NCBI GenBank assembly: GCA_013202845.1
Contig: JABMPT010000011.1
Location: forward strand, 55,478 to 119,477
Reading direction: 5' to 3'
DNA: 64,000 nt
Source of the DNA: Candidatus Woesearchaeota archaeon
Lineage (GTDB): Archaea > Nanobdellota > Nanobdellia > Woesearchaeales > GCA-2686295
Shown here piece by piece: positions 44,621 to 54,571 of this stretch (the stretch's first letter is position 1; each line of letters starts with the position of its first letter). The notes under the pieces are model-generated. The model did no database searches, was not told the origin of the DNA, and worked only from the letters and a program-made list of their open reading frames with translations. Position numbers and translations under genes: made by a program.

Positions 44621-45385
44621 ATGAATAAAACAACCTTTGCTTACTGGAATAAAATAGCAGAAAAAAACAAGAAGCATCATTTAGAAAAAAACATTGCAAA
44701 ATACAAAAAAGAAGAGCACATAAGTCTAATAAAGAAATGGACTAATAACAACCTTAAGAACAAAAAAATATTGAAAACAGATCTTTACGAAGAAACATTT
44801 AAGACAGACTCATTTATGGACTGGCTACAAAAGGAATCAGATGAAGTATTTGGGATTGATGTTTCAGAAACAATTGTTAATAAAGCTACAAATAATTATC
44901 CTAAAACAAAATTCTTTAGAAGTGATATAGAAAAACTTCCTTTCAAAGATAATTATTTTAATGTAATAATATCTAACTCAACCTTAGACCATTTTCCAAA
45001 ATATAAAATGATAAAAGCTCTAAAAGAAATGAAAAGAGTATTAAAACCAAAAGGCAAACTAATATTGACATTAGATAATAAAGAAAACAAAAAATATTAC
45101 TTTTTTTATCAAATAAGAAAATTATTTTCAAAGCCATATTATCAAGAAAGATGTTACTCAGTTAAAGAAGTACAAGAAATAATAGGTGAATTAAACTTAA
45201 AAATAAATAATTATACATCCATAGTTCATATTCCAACACCTTTTAACAAAATTGCTAACATATTGAACTCTCTCAAACTAAAAATCATAGATAAATTAAT
45301 AAAAAAACTTATTATAGTATTTAAATCAAGGGAAAAAAGCATTAGAACTGGTTGGTTTTTAGCTTTTGAAATAACCAAAAAATGA
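44621..45385 (+). CDS. SAM-dependent methyltransferase with unusual motif I
   Basis: 254 residues. Class I fold: VFGIDVSETIV (motif II, near 87), FFRSDIEKLPFKDNYFNVIISNSTLDHF (motif III-IV) and MKRVLKPKGKLILTLDN. The glycine-rich motif I (normally GxGxG) is replaced by KKILKTDLYEETF. I recall this 'lkTDlfeea' variant from other bacterial proteins, so it need not be dead. The gene overlaps the next radical-SAM gene by four bases, so they act together. Confidence 0.75.
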   Translation: MNKTTFAYWNKIAEKNKKHHLEKNIAKYKKEEHISLIKKWTNNNLKNKKILKTDLYEETFKTDSFMDWLQKESDEVFGIDVSETIVNKATNNYPKTKFFRSDIEKLPFKDNYFNVIISNSTLDHFPKYKMIKALKEMKRVLKPKGKLILTLDNKENKKYYFFYQIRKLFSKPYYQERCYSVKEVQEIIGELNLKINNYTSIVHIPTPFNKIANILNSLKLKIIDKLIKKLIIVFKSREKSIRTGWFLAFEITKK

Positions 45386-46839
45386 AATCTATATTATTAT
45401 TAGAAACAAGCAAATTATTTTTCCCTAAAGCCCCACCATTTGGATTGATAACATTATATGAACATTTAAAATCAAATAAAATCAAGAGTGAATATTTAGA
45501 TGTGTATAATGTTTTAGATAATAAAGTCATTACTAAAAAAAACTCGAATGAATTAATCAAATTACTAATAAACAAACTAGATGATAAAATTCTAAAATTT
45601 GATGTCATTGGTATATCAATCCCATTTGAATCTTGTTTTGAGTTTGTAAAAACTTTAGGTAAAAAAATTAAGAATTTGTTTCCAGAAAAAAAGATAATTA
45701 TTGGTGGAAAATATATTTCATTTCTTTTTATGAATGGTTTTATTGATGAGAATTTGTTTGAAAATAGATTTGATTACGCAGTTATTTTAGATGGAGAAAG
45801 AGCAATAACTAAATTACTAAAATCATCTTTAGGGGAAAAAGATTTAGGAAAAATTCCAAACCTGATATTCTATAAGGATAAACAAATAAACGTTAATTCA
45901 ATAAACAATGATTTTGATATAAACAAACAAACAATAATAAAACAAAATAATGAGAATCTTATTTTTGAATATGAAATTGGAAGAGGTTGTTACTATAATA
46001 AATGTACTTTTTGTGCGTATAAATATGGAAATAAAATAAATTATAGAGAAAAAAGTTTATCAATAATAAAGAAGGATCTAAAAAAGAATAAAAAAGAACT
46101 TATGAACAAAAATGTTTTTTTTATAACTGATGCAATTAATCCAAACCAAATAAGAATAATTTCTGAAACTTTAATTAAAGAAAAGATTAAGATTAAATGG
46201 TTTGGCTTCTTAAGATTTGACAAAGATTTTTCTTATGAACTTTTGAGTTTAATGAAAAAATCCGGATGTTCAGAATTAGTTTTTGGATTAGAATCAGGAG
46301 ATAAAAGGATAAACAATAAGATAATCAAAAAAGGAATAAAGTTAAAAGAAGCAGAAAGAATAATAAAAGAATGTAATCAATTAGGAATTGAAACAATAGT
46401 GGCAGTTGTAACAGGATTTCCAACTGAAACTATTTTTAATGCATTTAACACATTTAAATTCATTTATAAAAATAGAAGACATATTCCTATTTGTGAAATT
46501 TATACTTTTAAACTACTAAAGTTCTCAGAATTATATAAAAATCCAAAAAAGTATGGGATAACAAAAATATATGAAAAAAATAATGAGTTTAAATTCCTTG
46601 CAAAAAAAGGAAATATTTACCAAAAATATTTAATTAATTTATTCGTTGCTTTTTTTTACACTTTTTTTAATCTTTTCTCTCCAATGATTATCTCGATAGA
46701 TACCAATAAAAAAATGCTGGGTTTCATTAAAGAAAAAATAATTGATAATCTTTCCAAAATAAACTCTTCGAAAAACAGGGTTCACAAACATAAATGTTTG
46801 TATAAATATTATACTAATGTTCAAATGAAAACAGAATAA
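45382..46839 (+). CDS. B12-binding-type radical SAM protein with CX4CX2C cluster
   Basis: 485 residues. The N-terminal ~170 residues have the Rossmann-like B12-binding arrangement (PPFGLITLYEHLKSNKIKS ... IGGKYISF). The radical-SAM site is IGRGCYYNKCTFCAYK, that is C-x4-C-x2-C, not the usual C-x3-C-x2-C. LVFGLESGDKRI and ATxxGFPTE-like 'VVTGFPTET' follow. The C-terminal ~110 residues are hydrophobic, ending in a basic tail. Coupled to the methyltransferase upstream. Substrate unknown. Confidence 0.8.
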   Translation: MKSILLLETSKLFFPKAPPFGLITLYEHLKSNKIKSEYLDVYNVLDNKVITKKNSNELIKLLINKLDDKILKFDVIGISIPFESCFEFVKTLGKKIKNLFPEKKIIIGGKYISFLFMNGFIDENLFENRFDYAVILDGERAITKLLKSSLGEKDLGKIPNLIFYKDKQINVNSINNDFDINKQTIIKQNNENLIFEYEIGRGCYYNKCTFCAYKYGNKINYREKSLSIIKKDLKKNKKELMNKNVFFITDAINPNQIRIISETLIKEKIKIKWFGFLRFDKDFSYELLSLMKKSGCSELVFGLESGDKRINNKIIKKGIKLKEAERIIKECNQLGIETIVAVVTGFPTETIFNAFNTFKFIYKNRRHIPICEIYTFKLLKFSELYKNPKKYGITKIYEKNNEFKFLAKKGNIYQKYLINLFVAFFYTFFNLFSPMIISIDTNKKMLGFIKEKIIDNLSKINSSKNRVHKHKCLYKYYTNVQMKTE

Positions 46840-46842
46840 ATT

Positions 46843-48162
46843 TCAGATAAACTTCTTTATAACATAAATAATTGTTTTCTTAATTCCTTCATTCTTAATT
46901 AAATTATAAGTATCAAATAATTTTCTTGTTAAAATCAAAACAAAAGGATGAATTTTAGAAAAATTAAAAGTCAATTTATCTTCATCATAAATCTTATAAA
47001 TATAATCATTTAAAGATTCTGGTTTAGTGAAACCATATTTTTTTGTTAAGTCAAATAATTCAGTTCCAGAAAATGGTTTTAAAAAAGAAATCCTGTAATA
47101 ATTCGCTCTTATCTTTAATAATAAAATAATTGTTTGTAATAAATCTTTATATGTTTCTGAAGGATTATCTAAAAGAATAAATGCAAATGTTTTTATTCCT
47201 ACATTTCTACAAAGATAAAATGCTTTTTTTATTTGAGAAGGAGAAATTCCTTTTTTCATTAATTTAAGTATTTTAGGAGAACCAGATTCAACACCAAAAT
47301 TTATCCATTCAAATCCAGTTAATTTAAGTTCATGAATTATCTCTTCATCTACACAATCAACTCTTGTATCGCAAGTATAAGAAAAATTTAAATCTTCTTT
47401 CCTTATGGCTTTTAAAAGTTTAATAGTTCTAGATTTATTCGCAGTAAAGGTATTATCAATAATAAAAATTCTTTTTAGATTTGGAAATCTCTTTTTAAGA
47501 TTTTTAAGTTCAATTATTACTCTTTGAATGGATTTATATCTAAGCTTTTTACCAAAAGATATTGGTCGTCTACAAAAGAAACAATTATAATTACAACCTC
47601 TGCTTGTTTCAATTAAAGGATTTGAATAAGTTAATAAATCCTCATCTAAACAACTATCATCCAATAAATTCCAGTCAGGAACAGGAAGAGTATCTAAATC
47701 TAAAAAATCTAAACTTGGAGTTTTGATAATTAATCCTTTTTCTTTGTAGATAACACCTTGTAGATTCTTTTTTGGAATTTTTTTTGCAATAAAATTACAT
47801 AAAGAAAGAAAAGGAAGTTCGCCTTCACCAGGAATTACATAATCAACAAAATCGTTTTTGATTGCGATTTCTGGAAGTTCTGTAGGATGAGGTCCACCCC
47901 AACAAACAGGTAAGCCTTGTTTCTTAGCAATCTTGCTAATTTTTATAGAGCGAAATATTGAACTATTTGTTCCAGCATAAACTCCAACAAGATTTGAGCC
48001 TTCAATATCTTTTATAACCTCTAAAGATGAAATCTTTCTTTTCGAATAATCTTTCAAAGAAACATCAAAACCTTTTTCTTTCAGAAAAGTTGCTAAATAA
48101 ACAAGACCAAGTGGTGGAGTCACCCAATTCTCAAATCCAGGATATAATAAAGATATTTTCAT
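46843..48162 (-). CDS. B12-binding radical SAM protein (BchE/HpnP type)
   Basis: 439 residues. B12-binding domain at 1-150 (PPLGLVYLATFLKEKGFDVSLKDYS, GVYAGTNSS, CWGGPHPTELPE, IPGEGE) and a radical-SAM domain with SRGCNYNCFFCRRP (near 195), INFGVESGSP and LDNPSETYKD. Typical members methylate unactivated carbons or rearrange rings. It stands alone on the minus strand, convergent with the preceding radical-SAM gene (3 bases between). Substrate unknown; lipid or glycan are both possible. Confidence 0.86.
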   Translation of the reverse strand: MKISLLYPGFENWVTPPLGLVYLATFLKEKGFDVSLKDYSKRKISSLEVIKDIEGSNLVGVYAGTNSSIFRSIKISKIAKKQGLPVCWGGPHPTELPEIAIKNDFVDYVIPGEGELPFLSLCNFIAKKIPKKNLQGVIYKEKGLIIKTPSLDFLDLDTLPVPDWNLLDDSCLDEDLLTYSNPLIETSRGCNYNCFFCRRPISFGKKLRYKSIQRVIIELKNLKKRFPNLKRIFIIDNTFTANKSRTIKLLKAIRKEDLNFSYTCDTRVDCVDEEIIHELKLTGFEWINFGVESGSPKILKLMKKGISPSQIKKAFYLCRNVGIKTFAFILLDNPSETYKDLLQTIILLLKIRANYYRISFLKPFSGTELFDLTKKYGFTKPESLNDYIYKIYDEDKLTFNFSKIHPFVLILTRKLFDTYNLIKNEGIKKTIIYVIKKFI

Positions 48163-48216
48163 TTTAATTTATTCTAAACAACAAAATATAAAAGTATTTA
48201 TAATTTTCCAAAGAAG

Positions 48217-49515
48217 ATGAATAATAAACATGATTTCTTCAGAAGAATAGTAAACAAAAAAGAACTACTAACAAAAGCAGCAAGTAAATTTGGAACTCCT
48301 CTATATTTCATTGATAAAGAAGAAATAGAAAAAAATATTGATAGAATAAAGACTGCCTTTATGTCTAAATATAGAAAAGTAAAGATTTATTATCCTTATA
48401 AAACAAATGATTTACCATATATTTGTAGAATAATTCATAAGAAAAAAATAGGTAGTGAGATTAGCTCTCTTCTAGAACTTGAATTAGCTAAAAAACTTGG
48501 GGTGAAGGATATCATATTTAATGGCCCTGGTAAAACAGAAGAAGAAATAATTTCTGCAATAGAAAACAAAGTACTAATTATTTGTGATAGTAAAGAAGAG
48601 ATTGAAAAAGTTAATTCTATAGCTAAGAAACTTAAAAAAAATATTGGCGTGGGAATTAGGATTCAACCAACAAATATTGAAGATAATTTATGGAATAAGT
48701 TTGGAATAACAATTAAATATTTACATAAAGAAGTAGAAAAAGAATATTCAAATATTGAAATTGAAGGATTCCATTTTCATATTGGGACTCAAATCAGAGA
48801 TCATAAAGTTATTTGTAAAGCAATAAAAAATGTTGGTAATGCTCTAAAAAACATAAACAAGAATAAACTTAAAAGTTTTAAACATTTCAATATAGGTGGG
48901 GGGTTTGGAGTAGAATCAATGAGTTTCATGGGTAAAAAAGATTTTTTCGTAAAATATCTTGCTAGAAAGAATCCTTTTTTCATAAAATATATGAAAAGAA
49001 AATTTTTAACTCAAAAAACAGAAAACATTAATCTTATAGCTTCAAAAATAGTTGATAGCTTTAAAAAAAATATTTGCTTACAATTTCCTAAAGAAATAGA
49101 ATTAAGAATTGAACCTGGAAGATTTATTGTTAATTCATCAACAAGTTTGTTATTAAAAGTTCTTTACAAGAAAAAAAATTCAATAATACTTAATGGAGGC
49201 ATAAATCTTGTTCCAAATATCATTTATACTTATCATCCAATTATCAATATCTCAAAACCAAGCATTAAAACAACTCATGAAACAATCTACGGACCTCTTT
49301 GCTTAACCGATGACTTTTTTGGAAACTACTACTTTGGGGAAAAATCCAAAACAGGTGATTTGTTTTGTATATCCAATATTGGTGCATATAATATCAATGT
49401 TTCTTGGCAATTCATAAAACCAAAAGAGAAAATAGTTATTTTGGAAGAAAATAAGCTTCTTAAGATTAGAGAAAAAGAAGATTTTAACTATCGATATAAA
49501 AGAGATACTTTTTAG
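48217..49515 (+). CDS. PLP-dependent decarboxylase, LysA-like (fold III)
   Basis: 432 residues. The PLP lysine is in YYPYKTNDLPY (near 68), followed by GSEISSLLELELA, the His of GFHFHIGTQI (near 190), the glycine loop NIGGGFG (near 225), and the acidic region RIEPGRFIV. GPLCLTDD (near 353) holds the Cys/Asp of the second active site, and IGAYN the Tyr. DAP decarboxylase makes lysine, but the sequence is divergent and near a Ddl-like gene, so another amino acid, or a cell-surface/peptide role, is possible. Confidence 0.8.
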   Translation: MNNKHDFFRRIVNKKELLTKAASKFGTPLYFIDKEEIEKNIDRIKTAFMSKYRKVKIYYPYKTNDLPYICRIIHKKKIGSEISSLLELELAKKLGVKDIIFNGPGKTEEEIISAIENKVLIICDSKEEIEKVNSIAKKLKKNIGVGIRIQPTNIEDNLWNKFGITIKYLHKEVEKEYSNIEIEGFHFHIGTQIRDHKVICKAIKNVGNALKNINKNKLKSFKHFNIGGGFGVESMSFMGKKDFFVKYLARKNPFFIKYMKRKFLTQKTENINLIASKIVDSFKKNICLQFPKEIELRIEPGRFIVNSSTSLLLKVLYKKKNSIILNGGINLVPNIIYTYHPIINISKPSIKTTHETIYGPLCLTDDFFGNYYFGEKSKTGDLFCISNIGAYNINVSWQFIKPKEKIVILEENKLLKIREKEDFNYRYKRDTF

Positions 49516-50597
49516 TTCTTTTTTAAAGATAATCTTATTAGTTTTAAAATTAAATCTTCATATGAGACATTTGAATATTTTGCAGAAAGAGTAAAAATGC
49601 TTTTTTCAAAAATACTTGGAAGAGTGTTTATTTCTAAAAAAAATATTTTTTCATTCTTATCAATAATAAAATCAATTCTTGAGAGGACTTGACAACCAAC
49701 TAACCTATGAATTTTTAATGCTAAAGATTGAACTTTTTTATATAAGTCAACGTCAATATTTGAATGAAATACTTTTACAGAATCATATTTCTCTAAGTGT
49801 TTTGAATAAGTTGAAAAGAAACTTTTATTTGAAGATTTCTGGACTTCAATTATAGATAATGCTGAAGGTTCATTATTTCCTAATACACCAATGCTTAATT
49901 CTCTTCCTTTAACAAATTCTTCAATTAAAACATTATCTTCATACATAAAAGATTTCTTTAAAAAAAATTTAAGTTTAAAAAAAGTTTCTACAAAATAAAC
50001 ACCCATACTTGAGCTTGAATGAACAGGTTTTATTATTAAAGGGAATTTTAAATCAAAGTTATCAAATTTTTTATTCAGAAAATCATATTTTGACAATTTA
50101 TAGTACTTTGGTGTTAAAACATTATTTTTCTCAAGTAGAACATTGGATAAGTATTTATCAAAGCCCATCATTGTAGATTCAATATTTGATCCTAAATAAG
50201 GAATTTCTAACATATTAAGAATAGATTGAACACTCCCATCAATTTTATGGTCTAAAGAAGATATGATAAAACAACAATTAATCTTATTTTGTTTAATATT
50301 ATTAAAAAAACTCCTATTAAAATCAATTATTTTAACATTTAAACCCATAAGTTTCATCTTATAACAAATTCTTTTTCCTTGCCTTAAAGACACACCTCTT
50401 TCAACAGATTCTCCTGAAGTGATAATGCCCATTCTCAAATGTTTAAGATTGGTTTTAACATCCAATTTACTTCTTTGAAAAATAAAGAATTTCTCAAAAA
50501 AAATAGTGACTAACCATTGAATAAAAATAGTGCATTTAATAGAATAAAAATGAATTCCTAAAATAAATTTATAAGTAAGGCTGATTAAATTTTTCAT
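49512..50597 (-). CDS. D-alanine-D-alanine-ligase-like ATP-grasp protein
   Basis: 361 residues. The Ddl core starts at about residue 56 (MGIITSGESVERGVSLRQGKRI) and shows FPLIIKPVHSSSSMGVYFV (~185), LIEEFVKGRELSIGVLGN and RIDFIIDKNEKIFFLEINTLPS. The ~55 residues before it are hydrophobic and basic and may anchor it to the membrane; a start at residue 56 is an alternative. Archaea lack murein, so a Ddl-like ligase here probably joins amino acids in another product. The 3' end overlaps the LysA-like gene by 4 bases. Confidence 0.82.
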   Translation of the reverse strand: MKNLISLTYKFILGIHFYSIKCTIFIQWLVTIFFEKFFIFQRSKLDVKTNLKHLRMGIITSGESVERGVSLRQGKRICYKMKLMGLNVKIIDFNRSFFNNIKQNKINCCFIISSLDHKIDGSVQSILNMLEIPYLGSNIESTMMGFDKYLSNVLLEKNNVLTPKYYKLSKYDFLNKKFDNFDLKFPLIIKPVHSSSSMGVYFVETFFKLKFFLKKSFMYEDNVLIEEFVKGRELSIGVLGNNEPSALSIIEVQKSSNKSFFSTYSKHLEKYDSVKVFHSNIDVDLYKKVQSLALKIHRLVGCQVLSRIDFIIDKNEKIFFLEINTLPSIFEKSIFTLSAKYSNVSYEDLILKLIRLSLKKN

Positions 50598-50654
50598 TAA
50601 CTTATAAAATATACCTAATATTTATAAACCTTTTCGAATTAAAATAATTATAAT

Positions 50655-52193
50655 ATGAAAAAAATTGCTAAGAAAGAGATTATAATCCTAATTTTAATAT
50701 TAGCTTATTCTCTTTTTGTAAGAACTATAAATCTACACTCATTGCCTTTTGGATCTGCATGGGATGAAGGATACTACGCCAAAGCTACAAAAAACATTCT
50801 AGAAGAAAAAACGAATTTGTTGTTTCCTGATATTGGAACTGGCGAAATTAGACTTGGAAAACCACCTATTTTCATTTGGTTAGGTGCAATATCAATAAAA
50901 TTATTCAATATTGATGAGTTCAATTATCGAATCTTATCTGTTATTATTGGCTGTCTTTCAATTCTAGCATTCTATTTTCTAATAAAACATCAATTCAACA
51001 AAAAAATAGCTATTATTTCTTCAATTATTCTTTCTTCTCTACCACTCCACATAGTTTTTTCAAGAATTTATCAAGTAGAGATTTTAGTATTATTAATAAC
51101 TATTATTTCATCTATTGTAATAATTAAATCAGCAGATAAATTTAATCCAAAAAGTATATGTCTTATTTCTATTTTAATAATAATAAATTGGTATATAAAA
51201 ACAATTTCAGGATTAATAACTATTGCAGGAGTCTTTTTATTTGTAATTCTAACAAGATTTAAACATAATAAGAAGGTAATTATAAAAACAAGTATTTATT
51301 TTATCATTCTAATAATAATAATTAATTTCACATACAATCTTTTATCAATCTCTATCTTAAATATTAATATTGAAAATCAAACAAGTTTAGAAACTGCAAT
51401 AGGGTTTAACTATGAAAAAAAGTTCTTTCCTAAATATTATGACTTTAAAACAATTACTCCTTTTCAAAAATTAACCGACTTTTCAATTATACACCTAGGA
51501 CATTTTTTTCAAGAAAACATATTTACTAAAATTCACCTATTTTTTTTACTAATTGGAACCTTAATAATAACATATAAATCATTTATTTATTTTATACATC
51601 GGAATAAGACTGAAGAGAAACATCTTTTCTGGATGATATGGTTGATATTTTTCTTACCATTTCAATTTGGGAAAAATCATTTCATGCAATATTATGTTAT
51701 ATTAACACCCTTCTTCTCTATAACCATAGGAATAGCAATTTATTTTATCTTTAAACAATTACTTAAAATAAAAAACAAAATCATCAATTATTCTGTAATA
51801 ACAATTTTTATATTAATATTAATAATTATCATAATTAATCCTTTCAAACTTATTTTTGAAAGCAATGAAATATTATATCAAACTCATTATGACAAAATAG
51901 GCAAATATATCAATAATAAAACTGAGGGATACAACTATAGTATAATAGCAAGATATTATCCTGGAATGTTTTATTACACTGAAAAACCACCTATAAGCAC
52001 AGATTATTTGAGAAAGAGTTTACAGGAATATGTTACAAACAAAGAAGTAAGATTTGTAGAGATTAAAACTGATGAAAGAGATAATCCTCTTAACCAAAAG
52101 GATATTATTTGGTTTAAAGAAGAATGTACCAATATTGATAAAGAAGCCAACATTCCAGAAGATAGTATACACCATTTATATGATTGCGAATAA
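50655..52193 (+). CDS. GT-C glycosyltransferase (ArnT/PMT-like)
   Basis: 512 residues with ~11 transmembrane helices. First external loop: GSAWDEGYYAKATKNIL, the acidic 'DEg.Ya..a' catalytic motif of ArnT/PMT enzymes, followed by RLGKPPIFIW. A ~100-residue soluble C-terminal domain starts near 410. Transfers sugar from a dolichyl-type carrier to an external acceptor. It heads in the same direction as the kinase-led cluster but is separated from it by 238 bases. Confidence 0.85.
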   Translation: MKKIAKKEIIILILILAYSLFVRTINLHSLPFGSAWDEGYYAKATKNILEEKTNLLFPDIGTGEIRLGKPPIFIWLGAISIKLFNIDEFNYRILSVIIGCLSILAFYFLIKHQFNKKIAIISSIILSSLPLHIVFSRIYQVEILVLLITIISSIVIIKSADKFNPKSICLISILIIINWYIKTISGLITIAGVFLFVILTRFKHNKKVIIKTSIYFIILIIIINFTYNLLSISILNINIENQTSLETAIGFNYEKKFFPKYYDFKTITPFQKLTDFSIIHLGHFFQENIFTKIHLFFLLIGTLIITYKSFIYFIHRNKTEEKHLFWMIWLIFFLPFQFGKNHFMQYYVILTPFFSITIGIAIYFIFKQLLKIKNKIINYSVITIFILILIIIIINPFKLIFESNEILYQTHYDKIGKYINNKTEGYNYSIIARYYPGMFYYTEKPPISTDYLRKSLQEYVTNKEVRFVEIKTDERDNPLNQKDIIWFKEECTNIDKEANIPEDSIHHLYDCE

Positions 52194-52431
52194 TTAAATC
52201 CTCATATATTCTTTAAATATACTCAACAACTATTTCAGAGAATAGATTTTTTAATTCTGCAGTTGCAATACATATCTAAAAGAATATCTTTTTCAAAAAA
52301 AAACATAATAAATCTAAATAATAATCATGCCTTTTAAACACAAAAATTTTAAAACAAAGAACTATTTATAGAAAGAAACTAACAGAATAACTAAATAAAA
52401 CTTATAAAAATAAAGTGACCACATAATTAAA
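52194..52431. other. AT-rich gap before the RiPP-like cluster
   Basis: No convincing gene. TATAAAAATAAAG at ~52400-52413 lies about 25 bases before ATG 52432 and is a good TATA box for a leaderless cluster mRNA. A 23-codon minus-strand ORF (52235-52306) with a CxC pair lacks the leader motif and looks accidental. Confidence 0.4.
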
Positions 52432-53250
52432 ATGAAAACATGTAATATTTGCGTTGCCGACAAAACAGTAAAAATCAAATCTACAGATACAAATATCAAT
52501 CTGATAAAGAAAGAGATGAAAGATTTTCTAACTTCAAAGAAATCAAAGTATGAAATTATAATATCCGAGTCAAAAAAGAAAATAATAAATAAAGTTGTTA
52601 AGAAAAACGGTAAAATTATAGAATTCTGGATTCCTGAAGGAATAAAAAGCATTAAGGACAGATATATCATAAAAACTCCTCATATGGATGGAGAGATATA
52701 TGAACAAAAAGCTTTTTTTATAGATAAAGAAAACAAAAACATATTTCTTTGTATTAGAAACGCCATAAGAATTTGTTATCTTTTATGGTTTTTGAAAGAT
52801 CTAATGGCAATGCATGGAGCAGGCATTGAAAGAAATAAAAAAGGTTATTTATTTTGTGGTCCTCCTAAAGAAGGAAAAACAACTATAGCAAAACAAGCAA
52901 AAAAAGTGATTAGTGACGAGTGCATTTTTGTGAAAAGAGTAAAAGGAAAACTCTATATGTACGGAACTCCATTTGGAGGAGAGATAAAACCTTTAAATAA
53001 AAAGATTCTACTGACAAAGATTTTCTTTATAAAAAAATCAAACAATACTGAAATAAAAAAACTTTCTAAATCAGAGAAATTCCTCAAAATAATAGAGAAT
53101 AATCATTTATTTAATAAAATCATTTGCAAAGAAGAAAGATTTTTAATGAAAAACATATTTTACAAAACAAAAAAAACATTTGAAGAAGTTCTTGCGTATG
53201 AACTAGAATTTAGTTTGGAAGAAGATTTTTGGAGGAAAATAGATGAGTGA
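52432..53250 (+). CDS. HprK-like kinase of a RiPP-type cluster
   Basis: 272 residues. The C-terminal half matches HPr kinase/phosphorylase: MAMHGAGIERNKKGYLFCG (near 125) with the family His, Walker A GPPKEGKTTIAK (near 143), and KVISDECIFVKR (near 158), the second acidic motif. Short HprK-like kinases beside PqqD-like proteins and nucleotidyltransferases are known from lasso peptide clusters, where they phosphorylate the precursor. The next gene overlaps by 8 bases. Proposed role: phosphorylation of the peptide at 56148-56249 (inference). Confidence 0.8.
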   Translation: MKTCNICVADKTVKIKSTDTNINLIKKEMKDFLTSKKSKYEIIISESKKKIINKVVKKNGKIIEFWIPEGIKSIKDRYIIKTPHMDGEIYEQKAFFIDKENKNIFLCIRNAIRICYLLWFLKDLMAMHGAGIERNKKGYLFCGPPKEGKTTIAKQAKKVISDECIFVKRVKGKLYMYGTPFGGEIKPLNKKILLTKIFFIKKSNNTEIKKLSKSEKFLKIIENNHLFNKIICKEERFLMKNIFYKTKKTFEEVLAYELEFSLEEDFWRKIDE

Positions 53251-54571
53251 TATAACCATTGTAAATATGAATGTTAGAAGACAAACATCTAAAGAACTTC
53301 CAACAGGTGCACTCACTCTTGTATCTGTGTTTGAAAATGAAGGAATAGAAGTTGATTTTAAGGATTATGCAGAAAAAAAAAGGAATCTAGACTTGTTTAA
53401 TATCAAAAACACATACAATTATTTGAGGAATACAAAAAGATTTTTACTAATAAGTTATTTAGCAAACATGCGACCAAACTTATTACTTGCTTTGGAAAAA
53501 CTTAAGGAAACAAATCCAGAAAAGAAGATAATCCTTGGAGGATATATACAAGAAAAGACTGCAATACATATGATTGAACAATTCCCATTTATAGATGTTA
53601 TATATTTAGGTTATGCAGATAAAACAATTTGCGAAGTATACAAAAGATTAAAGGATGGACAAAGCTTAAGAGGAATTGGATCAATAGTTTTCTCAGAAAA
53701 TAATAGAATAATAATAAGTAAAAAAATAAATAGAACAGATATAAACATACCAAAACCAGCATACCATAAAATAAAAATAAAAGATTATGATACCGTGTGC
53801 ATAAGTGACTCTGTAGGATGCCCTTATAAATGCACCTTTTGCGCAACACCAACAACTATGGGATCAAAAATATATTACTCCCCAATAAGTCAATTAAGAA
53901 AAGAGATAACTACTCTTTACGATAAAGGAGTTAAAAAAATCAACTTTATCGGAGAATCATTTGGAATAAATAAAAAAAAAGTAAATGAAATATGTAATTT
54001 TTTCAATGAAGAAAAAATGGATTTAAAATGGAGCTGTTATGGAAGAATAAACTACATGACTAAAGAAATATTGCAAAAAATATCAAAAGCAGGCTGCTAT
54101 AACATATTTTATGGTGTAGAATCTGGTTCAAACAAGGTACTTAGAACAATTAAAAAAGGATTCAACACAACAGAAGCTATGGAAAAAATTATTGAAACAA
54201 AAAAATACATAGAAGGAGTCCGCCTAAATTTAATGTGGGGATATCCATTTGAAACAATGAAAGACTTCATGAAAACAATATTGCTATCAGCCAAATTAAA
54301 TGCCATGGGAATGGACACAGGATTATGGTTGTTATCACCAGTTACAGACACTCCTATCTATGAAAAATACAATCACAGGATGAGATTCTCACCAGATAAG
54401 ATATGCATAAGATATGATTATAAGGAAATTAAAAAAGACGAAAAGCTAAGAAAGATTATAAGCAATCATCCTGAAATATTCACAGATTTCTATCATTATC
54501 ATTCAAAAAACATAGATAAAAAAGCAGCAATGATAAAAATAACATCTGGAGGTAAGAAATATGAAATCTAA
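53243..54571 (+). CDS. B12-type radical SAM enzyme A of the RiPP-like cluster
   Basis: 442 residues. N-terminal B12-binding-like domain (1-~170: LPTGALTLVSVFENEGIEVDF, IILGGYIQEKT; no DxHxxG seen), then the cluster GCPYKCTFCATP (near 193), FIGESFGINKKK, IFYGVESGSNKVL and MWGYPFETMKDF. A strong GGAGG lies before the ATG. It is clearly paralogous to 54833-56131 (for example both share 'KLKETN.EKK.ILGG'). It probably methylates or cross-links a peptide or lipid substrate; the link to the peptide comes from the neighbouring RRE gene. Confidence 0.85.
   Translation: MSDITIVNMNVRRQTSKELPTGALTLVSVFENEGIEVDFKDYAEKKRNLDLFNIKNTYNYLRNTKRFLLISYLANMRPNLLLALEKLKETNPEKKIILGGYIQEKTAIHMIEQFPFIDVIYLGYADKTICEVYKRLKDGQSLRGIGSIVFSENNRIIISKKINRTDINIPKPAYHKIKIKDYDTVCISDSVGCPYKCTFCATPTTMGSKIYYSPISQLRKEITTLYDKGVKKINFIGESFGINKKKVNEICNFFNEEKMDLKWSCYGRINYMTKEILQKISKAGCYNIFYGVESGSNKVLRTIKKGFNTTEAMEKIIETKKYIEGVRLNLMWGYPFETMKDFMKTILLSAKLNAMGMDTGLWLLSPVTDTPIYEKYNHRMRFSPDKICIRYDYKEIKKDEKLRKIISNHPEIFTDFYHYHSKNIDKKAAMIKITSGGKKYEI

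Noticed and set aside
52235..52306. 23-codon minus-strand ORF with a CxC pair upstream of the kinase, considered as a second precursor
   Set aside because: No YxxPxIxxxG leader, no promoter and no terminator; likely chance in AT-rich DNA.
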